This document shows, piece by piece, positions 51,972 to 61,800 of a stretch of DNA of 64,000 nucleotides; position 1 is the first letter of the stretch; each line of letters starts with the position of its first letter. The notes under the pieces were generated by a model. It made no database searches, was not told the DNA's origin, and saw only the letters and a list, made by a program, of their open reading frames with translations. Made by a program: the position numbers and the translations under genes. This DNA comes from Litoditis marina (lineage: Eukaryota > Nematoda > Chromadorea > Rhabditida > Rhabditidae), in contig OZ038435.1 of assembly GCA_964036275.1 (NCBI GenBank), positions 26,889,521-26,953,520 on the forward strand. The letters are read 5' to 3'.

Positions 51972-52831
51972 TTTGACCAGCTTGCTTGAAAGAAAATATC
52001 AGAATGAAGGAGGAAATGGAGAAAAGCGTAGGTGGTCGAGGAAACGCGCGTGCGAGGACATCTTCCATGGAAATGAGCCAACAGGTTTAGTGGAAACAAA
52101 TAAGAAACCAAGGAAAGGTAACAAATTGGTTTACTGACAAAATTCAATAGTTTCAATGAAGATTCTCAGAAAATCTGAAGCTAAATTCGAAAAGGGGAAA
52201 AACTCATCTGTGGGATGAAGGATGTATATTTGTAGAGAGAAAAGCAGAGGAATACAGAATACAGGACATAAGAGAGAGAGGCAGCAAATGTTATTAGTCC
52301 ATTGGGTTTTATTAGTACAACAAGATTGACTTGAAGTAAATTTAAACAAAGAGGGTTTTTTTTTTGAAAAGTCCAGAACTTCACAGCCTGTATTCCTGCT
52401 ATACTTATCTCGAAACTGTTCTCGAAACTGTAAGGAACTCTGCTAATTACTTTGTTGCACGTAATTTGGGAACTATCTTTCGTATTCGTTCAAACCCCGT
52501 TGTATTACAAAGCGTATTTCAAAATAAAAATCTAATTTTGTTCTAAAATAGAATCCAGTCCCGCACAATGAAACATTATTCAAATATGTCATTTTGGCGC
52601 CGCTTTCAACCGTCACTCTATTTGACCAACGCGTTCCAAATTCAAATCACATTTCATATATGGAATCGACACTGCTCTCACAACGTTATTTATTTAACTG
52701 TCTAGTATTGGTTTGTTACATGTGTTTGAAAAACTAGAAGAATGCGCAGTTTCCTGCCACTCCTTCCAGATACCGTAGACTTTTTTCAAATACTGTAAAT
52801 AAACCGAGCTCAGTCATTAAAATGTTTCAGA
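51972..52831. promoter_or_regulatory. Divergent intergenic region RPN6 / M28-like gene
   Basis: This 860-bp AT-rich stretch separates two divergent starts and should contain both promoters. I see no recognisable core promoter element. An acceptor-like AATGTTTCAG ends at 52830, one base before the M28-like ATG at 52832. No supported exon lies within. Confidence 0.4.
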
Positions 52832-55800
52832 ATGCAGGTGTTTCTCATTTTTCTGTACTCCATATTGGAGGTGTATTCTCAAATGGCCGATATTGACAGA
52901 CTGCAGCACGACATCTCGAAATTCCTAGCTGTTCCCAGGTATAATCGGTTTGAATTCATTCCTCCTGTGGCCGTATCCACCAAAAAATTTTCCTCTCCCG
53001 GGAACGTTTTTAGGCTCCCGGGAGCCAAAAACGCTCCCGGGAGAGAGGAAAATTATTGGTGGATACGGCCACTGTAGTACTTGACCGTTTTTTAATGAAC
53101 TTTTGATACTAGAGACACATAACATGAACAATGGTGTGGATAGTTTGTGAGAAAGCGAGAGAACAAAATATCAAAGTTAACATACTTTTGGGAATTGTCA
53201 GATGTCAAATGTATGCCTGGCAGTTTGAAACGCTAACTGTAAGGGCAAGGGATACAACTGGGTGAAACATAAAGTTTCTAGTAATTTTCACGTGAATTCC
53301 GCGTGTTGCAAAACATATAAGGTATCTATTTTAGTCGCGAAATGAAATAATCCCGTTAAACCCACACTCGTAGTTGTTTGAGAAGTTTCATGTGACCATG
53401 TGTTTATTTGCCTATCCTAGCAGGAATTCAAGTAGACCAAACTACAAAAATTCAGGGAACGGTAAATTTCAGATTCAACGAAACAGAGAAAAACCGTGCG
53501 CTGATTTCTATGCGACAAGCCCTAGAAGGGACTGGTCTTCACAGTTTCACCCAGACATTCACGGTAGAGGATACGGTGAGTCTGTTTTCTTTCTGTGAGA
53601 ACTGCTGCAAGTACATAAGGTCGGTCTACGTAACAGTAGCAGTATACTAATGTCGTAGTAATTATCTACATCTTCGAACGCCATCAAATTTTGTTAATAT
53701 GATATTCATTTCAAACAAGAGCTCTGAATTTTCATTCACCCTCAGTGATTCTCGCTTTTCAGGATGAACTGGGATCGAATTTGATTTCAATCCAAGAAGG
53801 CCCAAACTACGGGACCCCGGAAGATGAGATAGTCGTTATCTGTGCCAACTACGATACTGAAGAAGATAATCCAGGTGTTGGCTTTGTTCTTAACTCATAA
53901 TGGACTTTACCCACAAGGCATTGCGTTTTGCATACACGTTCTCTCTGCTTTCTACAAGCAGCCGATGAAGCATTCTGCATATTGGTAACCAGTACTTCAC
54001 AAACGGAAATGAAGGTTGTAGAGCTCTGTTCTGGCCGGTCGGAAACAAGGCGAAATTTTTGCATCTACACAGAACAAAATATAATACACAGTCATATTCA
54101 TGTCTCAGTAAACAAATGTTGTGGTCTGATATCCATGAGTTCTTACAGGAGTGGATGACAATGGTTCCGGAGTAGCTGCTCTACTCGAAACAGCAAGGGC
54201 CATGGCTCAACTGGATAGGCTGTACCAACGAGAGAACACTATCATTTATGCCATTGTTGACATGAAACACAAGGTAAAGTCTGTTCCATTTCTACGCTGA
54301 ATATGTTCATACAACAATTTGATATAGGCTTAGTTTCACCAATCGATGTCCTTCCACAGTAATCCATGGAATATTCAGGACGCTTTTTCTAATGGGTAAT
54401 TCATTATTCCTATTCCAAACAGTCAAAGTTTGTTGTAGTAATGGTGCAGAAGAAAATACCAAAACCTGAAGAAAAGCTAAAAACGCCAACATACCAAACG
54501 TTGGCTTGGATTTTAAGCATATTACTGTGGAGGTATTTAAGTGGGTGTAAAACACCAGACTTCGTGTATGAATGTCACGTTTCACGGCGCCTATTGTAGC
54601 TCATTAAGTTAATTGAGTAAAAAACTTATCCCCCCCCCCTACTTATAGTGGGTGCCAAATTTATAAATTTCTGTCTCTCTCCGGAATCGAACCTGCAAGC
54701 AAAAGTTTCGTAACAGGGCGCTGCGCCATTAGAGTTACATAACTCGTAAATTTTGGAATCGAAGACAGAACGGAAAGTGAGATATACAGCACCCGCCCGC
54801 CTTTCTGTTGGCGACGACTAGTTGGCGTACTACGTAATTCAATACGCATGTTTTGTTCTCTAATAACTAATAACAGGGGCGTTCAAGGCACGTGGGAAAA
54901 GGAAGAAAAGCCTGAGAGATGGAACGAAAAATGATCAGAAAACTATCTATTTGTATTTACAGTCCTTCGCGGGAAGTCACGAATTCGTGGAGGACGTGTT
55001 GCTTCCTATGATTGCTCGCTCCAAATCTACAGTATCCGGAGTATTGGTTCTGGACGGAGTGATGCATTTCGATCCATTCCCTACTTCCCAAGGTACCACA
55101 AAGGGATTCGAAGAGGTAGGTCAGCCACTCGCGTAGCGCTTACCGGCGGTCAATCCCGCGGTAATTGGCCACATGGAATCACCTGAAATAGAAAAAAAGC
55201 GTAGAACGTGGAAGTTTGATAATTTCCCTTGTAAAGAAGCGGTATTACGAAATATCTCAGTTTTTCAGAGCACGATTAACCTTTCCAAAATGTTTAGTCC
55301 CCATCAGTCCCTAGTGCCTTGGGCAGCTTGCCAGTGAAGTTCTAAAAAATAAACTTCGTAATTGGTTCCTCACTCCCATGAAAGCATGGGATTGAAACAC
55401 TTAAACATTAACTCTATGCCTACTCTTAGAAGAAACACCAAAACACTTGAATATAAATCTTTAGTGCAGAAATTTATTTTACGTATTTTGATAGCTGGTG
55501 AAATCCTTCTTCTTGCCCAGATCTTTCCATCAGCGGCAAAGTTGTTGAACGACCACAACCACATGGGAGACTACATTCAGGTTACCGGCAGAGACATAGA
55601 GGATTATCAACTTGTTCAGAGGTAGGTTTTGGACTGTTCTACTTTCTTCATAGGCTATACCAATGGCTGATCGCGGTTCGATTCTATTGAAGAAAGGGAG
55701 ACAGGGAGAGACAAGGAGAGACAAAGAGAGAGGGGTGGGGTGAGATCAAGAAAGAGCGAGATAGATGTAGTTTTGATTTATCGACTGTGTGACTTGAATA

Positions 55801-56973
55801 TCTTGAAATCCATCGATGATATCCGATTCCAGCTTCATGTCCTCGTTCACGAGATCAACAGCGATGCTGGTGAATGACTGGTCCTTCCGTCCCTGGCTCC
55901 TCCCCCTTTCCTTACCGATCAATAAAATCAATACCATAGATGGACTGTACAGGTTGGAAACAATTTTCGGTTGCTTCTGAGGAATTACCGAATCCTAGCT
56001 TCAGGGGGTCAGCGTACTCATCGAGATAAAAAACTATAAGTTTCGAAGCACTTCGTTCACGATTGGAAACGCTCATCGCCTTTGAGCGTTTGCCCGAAGT
56101 TTGCTACCGGACTTGGATGGAATCGCATTTTGGTCTGAGTACCTCTAGGGAAGTTGTAGAAATGACAACCGTATCATTTTCCTGAAAGTGCAAATTGTAT
56201 TTCAGGTTACATCCATACTTGTTCGCCGATCACTCTTCGTTCTATTTCCACTCGAATAGGGACATTGAACTACCTACCATTTATATCACAGACACACGTG
56301 AGTCACAAATGGAAAAGTCACGTAAAACGTGAATAGGCAGCAACAATTCTGCATTTTCGAACGCGGGTCCTCCGTGTCCGTTTTTTGGGTGTAATTACGT
56401 ACATAGCTACAAGATTCGGAATAATGTTTTACTGTATATTTTGTATCTCACGTGCTCGCGTGTAGATAAACCAATCGAATCGAATTACTTTCTTTTGGAA
56501 GCTCGCATTTATCCCTGTTTCAGTGAAACTACGGGGTGTTCGACAATACTGCTCGTATTGTGATGGCCTCTACATGATGTCCGAGCCAAATATGCGGTTT
56601 CTCACTCTGATCACCGACACTATTATACGAACAGTCATACATTTGAGTAGATCAGACGGTTGGTTATTATCACTTTCGGGTAACTTGTTTCGCAGATAAA
56701 CGATCGATACTCATGTTGTGCGTGCTGGCGTGGCTGCGACTCGATTGCTTGGGAGAGAAATCCGGGGTTCGCGGTTAGTCCCCTGAACTGTTCAGACACC
56801 CTCGAGAATTTCAGTTTGCAGGCGTGGGAAAACTATTACTTTTAAAGGAGGGAATGCTGGTATTACAAGTGAGTGACAACGAATAAAATTGAGTTTGCTT
56901 TCAGCACGAGCGATCATGGACGCACTGCAGGGATCAACATATCAGAGATAGTACTATTGCCTCCATTCAATAA
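52832..56973 (+). CDS. Secreted M28-family peptidase-like protein, probably inactive
   Basis: Exons 52832..52938, 53473..53575, 53763..53874, 54149..54273, 54963..55115, 55521..55621, 56206..56297, 56524..56658, 56696..56773, 56822..56868 and 56905..56973 give 373 aa. A signal peptide (MQVFLIFLYSILEVYSQ) precedes LQHDISKFLAVPRFNETEKN and the M28 core PGVDDNGSGVAALLE. Active M28 enzymes have a metal-binding His-x-Asp, a Glu-Glu pair before the GS loop and a late His. Here these positions read CANYDT (Asn99), VDMKHK (144-149) before SFAGSHEF, and RQYCSYCD in place of a YH motif. The Asp-Asp of the core and the DHSSF motif remain. This suggests a pseudo-peptidase. The acceptor for exon 2 at 53472 was chosen because it alone keeps the frame and yields AVPRFNE. 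The C-terminal exons after 56658 are weakly supported. AATAAA overlaps the stop codon. Confidence 0.78.
52968..53074. repeat. CCCGGGAG palindrome in first intron of the M28-like gene
   Basis: GTGGCCGTATCCACCAAAAA, ATTTTCCTCTCCCGGGA pairs with TCCCGGGAGAGAGGAAAAT, TATTGGTGGATACGGCCAC. The arms are about 45 bp, with a central AGGCTCCCGGGAGCC hairpin. It starts about 30 bp after the donor. Confidence 0.9.
54641..54820 (-). mobile_element. tRNA-related SINE-like repeat, copy 2
   Basis: On the minus strand this shares TAGTCGTCGCCAACAGAAAG, GGTGCTGTATATCTCAC, a tRNA-like block with A box (TGGCGCAGCG) and B box (GGTTCGATTCC), and the end AAATTTGGCACCCACT with copy 1. It lies in an intron of the M28-like gene beside a C9 run. 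Confidence 0.65.
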
Positions 56974-58850
56974 ATGTATTTATTTTGATCAAAGAACAAT
57001 GTACAGTAATTCCATATAAAATGTGAGCCAGCTGGAGGACCGAGATCCTTACAAAACATATATGAATCAGAGTCAGGCGTTAGTACACTAATCTGAACTG
57101 AGTATCACCTAATCTTTAAACCATCTGTTCAATATCTGTGGATGTGAGACTCCAGCCAAGAATAATGTTACACAGCAGAAAAAGTGATTTACAGTATCAC
57201 TATTCACTTTGCTCCCTGATTCTTTTCGAGGGTTTTGAGAATAATGCAGTATGAAAAGATGTACAGTAACAATCTTTGTTATCATGTCTTTTTTCCAATG
57301 ATGATTAAATGAATTATCAATTTTCGTCAGAAACAAGATAATTACTTTGATTACAAATACCTGCATGACAGAGCTAACCATTCACTTTCCTTTAAAAAAC
57401 AGTTAGTTTCCCCTTTTCTAAGCTGGTAGAATCTCAATCAGCTCGGGTTTCGCAAACTACAAGTCCACAAATCCCAGATAAGCGTATACTATTCGTCATT
57501 CATACGCGGACTCCTACAGTAGAGGTTGAATGTTTTCATTATTTTTCCGCTAGTCCAAATTTTAAAAATCTCAATAACTTATTTTCGAAACATAATCTTT
57601 GACGTTGGCGTTTTAATTTAGACATTTCAAATCGCGATTCAACTTGTTCCGGTTTGACACCCCAGACACAGAATTCAGCTGTCTAAAACATATGTAAAAC
57701 ATGGAAAACGGTGGAAAAATTAATTGTGTTGAAGTAAAATACAGTTTTCAGTGTTTTTTGCGCACTGCTAAATCGTATTTCGTATTCATTCTTATCCATA
57801 TTGAAATCTGCAATTTTCTTCTTCCCTACAGTATCTCAAAAGTATATTCGGTCAAAACAAGTATTCCCGTGCCTTGAATGCCCTTTCCACGCGTATTTCT
57901 CAATACTTTCGCAATATGTTGTAGAATAAATGAGCAACAACACGAGGCAAAGTGCACATAAACGTCAACAAGTAACCAGTGGTCACCCCATATTTTCCGA
58001 ATGGGTCCGGCAGCGCGCGAAGTCCCCCTTTAATATTACAGCCTAAATTTCGCGCGGCAGCCGCCTGCTCTCTCTCCCTCTCTTTCTCTCTCCTCATTTT
58101 CATAGTTTACACTCTTTGTGACCTGTGTTGCGCGGACATATCTATTATCTCTCTCGTTCTCTCTCCAGAATCGTGTAGAGTATTGCCTTTTCTTATCATT
58201 ACCACGAAAAACAGATCATAGATTGAGCGACATCATTGCTAATTGTAATGTTGTCCGATCACAGTTAGCGCGCGATAACACGTGTATCGTTTGAACAACC
58301 ATAATCGTTTCCCCTTCTTTCGAATTATCGATTGCAAAAGCCAATACTTGCAAAATGCTTACTGCCGCCTATGCGTTGCCAGAGACTGTCCGTTTTATGT
58401 TTGGCTTATCTGTTTGTTCAATCACCTGCCCTCTGTTTAACTGCCATTAACTACCTCTACAGAAAGATAACTCGCAATAGTTTTTATTGTCTCTTTTCCA
58501 CGTTGCCTGTATTCTCTTAAATAGATAGTCTTTTTGACGATTTCGTAAATTGATGACTTTCTTAATAATACTTTCAGACACTGCATTGAGACACTGCAAA
58601 CAGAGCATGAACATTGGTTGAAAATGTTCTTCAAAACAACCAAGTCATATTTCGAAGAATAAGGGTATATGCTAAGCTTCTCACTGTAGATAGACCCAAA
58701 AGTGTTAACGAGTTGGTGTAATAACGTAGTAGTAGTGGGAAATTGATTAGTTGTTAAATTTATCTTTCTCTGCTTTGGCGTTTGGTTTTTCGCGCCGAAA
58801 TTTCGAAGCTCCCTTTGTTGCCTCTCCAGTCCCCCGCTTCAGGCCTCAAG
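56974..58850. promoter_or_regulatory. 1.9-kb intergenic region upstream of ALDH7A1
   Basis: No supported gene is seen. A CT-rich tract (CTCTCTCCCTCTCTTTCTCT, 58067-58096) and a second at 58149-58168 lie about 700 bp upstream of the ALDH ATG. They may be part of its promoter. A candidate trans-splice acceptor (CCCCGCTTCAG) ends at 58842. A 90-codon minus-strand frame at 57109-57381 has no recognisable family. Confidence 0.45.
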
Positions 58851-61800
58851 ATGCGTTTCCTTATGTCCGGTGCGAACCGATGGGTCTTCCAGAGCAAAAG
58901 AATGGCCTCGTATCTCGTGAATGACAGCAAGTACGCGTTCCTGAAAGAGCTCGGCTTGGGTGAGAACAACTGCGGTGTCTATCATGGAAAGTGGGCCGCC
59001 AACGGACCAGTGACCGAATCACTATCTCCCGTCGCCAACAAGCCTATCGCCAAGGTATACAAGTTTCTCTTATGTCGCATTTTCACAGTTTGAAGAGCTC
59101 ACAGTTTGAAGAGCTGACTCGATAGGATCTACTTCGGAAAAATCTCACTCTATATTCAAAAATTCTGCCTTTTCGAACTTTTTCCTCTAGTTTTCGCGAA
59201 AAATTGATATGAATTAATGTCTTATATGAGGTCTGCTTATTTTCAGTGAAATATATACGTCTTTGAGGTGCATGAACAAAATTTGTTCTGTGTTTGATCC
59301 AGCTCGGAGCCACTTAAATACTTTTTTGCAGATCCAGAATGGCTCGGTTGAGGATTTCCAGATCGCATCCGCCGAAGCACGCAAGGCTTACGATGTAAGT
59401 TTTTCACTCATGAATCAATCAGTTTTAGAAAGTATTCATCCATCTTGTTTGTACGTTGAATCTGATTCTTTAACATATCCGAAGATTTGATTGAATTCTA
59501 AACTTTTTCGAAAAGTTCCATAATGTGCCTTGTGCAAGTTAATCATTACCGCTGTGAATATCTGGTGAGTGTAATAAATCGCTCTGGTTTACAGAAATGG
59601 TGTGACGTCCCTGCACCTCACCGTGGAGAGATCGTTCGTCAGATCGGAGACAAGCTCCGCTCTCAACTCCAAAACCTCGGAAAGCTGGTTAGTAGATTAT
59701 CAGAGTATTAAATTATATTAAAGGATAAGACATCGCGCGGAGCGCGAAGCGCTCTGCGTGAGTTGTCTTTGGTTTGGCCATTGCGGACTCGTTTTTTCCT
59801 TTTAATTAACAAAAATCTTCAAACATATTCTTTTTTCGAAAACTAAAAAGAGAGAACGTTAGAGAATCACGAATTGAACATTGTGTGAAAATTTCAGCCA
59901 AATCGGATTATTTTCGCCTGAGTTATGGTTTCGTGTCGTTGTTGAAAAGTTCCGCCGTAATTCGTCCCTCGTCCCTCCTCCCTCGTCCCTCGTCCCTCAC
60001 GGAATTCTGTCCGCATCGTAGTGGAAAAACTACTGAACCGATTTGGCTGAAATTTGAAACACCTATTCTATGGCAAAAGTTAGCTCGTCGCGCCAAGTAT
60101 GAAATGTATATGTAATCTCTGGCGCCGGGCGCGGGCGCCAATAGGCGCCAAAAACGACTATTGGAAAAACTATCGAACCGATTTAGCTGAAATTTGAAAC
60201 ATGAGTTCTAATGCAAAATTTAGCATGTCGCGCCAAATATGAGATGTATAGCTCCTCATTGGCGCCGGGCGCGGGCGCCAATAGGCGCCAAAAACCACTA
60301 TTGGAAAAACTACTGAACCGATTTAGCTGAAATTTGAAACATGAGTTATAATGCAAAAGTTAGCCCGTCGCGCCAAATCTGAGATGAATACATCACCATT
60401 GGCGCCCGGCGCTGGCGTATCAGTTATCGTCAATCAAACTGTTTCAAGTTAACAGATAATGAATATTCCAATGTGAAATAAAGATCCACAAATTCAAAAT
60501 CGAATTTTGTAGTCTGGCTCGGAACAGACGCCAAATGGCGCCAAAACAAAAACACATTGAATAGTTTGAATATTGCTCCAATCAGTAATTGACACATGTA
60601 GTGTGTACTGGTAGCTCAAAAACCTAGAAAATTTCGTTTCGTTCTGGCGCCAGACGCGTGTGTCAATTGACGCAGGAATGAAAAAAAAATTCAACGAAGG
60701 TTTTTGATGTGGTATTGGAAATAATGGCTATATTGTAAGTGAGTTGGTGTCTCTAATTGTAGATTTGTCAATGGCGCCAATCCCCATCGCTTATCGCCGC
60801 TAAAAGCGGTGTACATGTCAATCGGAACGTTTAGCGTTTTTGTTCAGTTGTTGATAGTCACAGAGCCAGTAACCTGCGTTATATTACAACATCAGCAATT
60901 TTATGGTCTGCATTCGGCTTCGTGCACACACAAAACTGAGATTTCCATAATAATATAATGAGTTTACAAGATTCCTTCTGTGAATAGGCAACATATGAAG
61001 TTGTAGGAGTACAACTAGCAAAAAAAGGACAATTAGTAAAAAGTGGGGGAACCAACAAATGTGTGAGTTGTGTTTGGTTCGACCTCGATATCAGCAAAAA
61101 GTGAACGATACGAATTGCTGTGATACTGTAGCAGAAGTATTCTGCAAAAATAGAACAATACAAATGTTGCACAATGGTTCACAACGCACGCATGTCGTCA
61201 AAGCACACATGAAATACCCTTCGGCAATTTCAGAAATATCATGCGGGCTTCGTGAACCATTGTGCAACATTTGTATTGTTCTATTTTTGCAGAATACTTC
61301 TGCTACAGTATCACAGCAATTCGTATCGTTCACTTTTTGCTGATATCGAGGTCGAACCAAACACAACTCACACATTTGTTGGTTCCCCCACTTTTTACTA
61401 ATACATATTGAAATGTTGGCAACTCCGTACTATTTAATGCCCCAGATAAGTCATTCGCCTTTACAGTCAATGTTTTCAGGTCTCCCTTGAAATGGGAAAG
61501 ATCGGTCCCGAGGGAGTCGGTGAGGTCCAGGAATACGTGGACATCTGTGACTACGCCACCGGCCTTTCCCGCATGATGAGTGGAAAGGTTCTGCCTTCCG
61601 AGCGACCCGGGCACGCTCTTCTGGAACAGTGGAATCCCCTTGGTAGGTCATATGGACGACTTCATTCCCTTAGTCATGTCAAAGGGGACACGCAAAAGCT
61701 GTCTCCTTTCCAATTTATTCGCATTATGGTTTCGATGCGTCTGATGAGACAACATTTCGGGAAAATTGAAGTATCGCCCCCCACTTTAGTTGAGTCCCCC

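Noticed and set aside
53408..53472. Extending the second exon of the M28-like gene upstream
   Set aside because: The open frame continues, but acceptors there do not match the phase left by exon 1. The acceptor at 53472 keeps the frame and gives a sensible AVPRFNE join.
57109..57381. 90-codon minus-strand frame in the ALDH upstream region
   Set aside because: It has no homology I recognise and an AT-driven composition, and it includes a donor-like site after seven codons. It is insufficient for a gene call.
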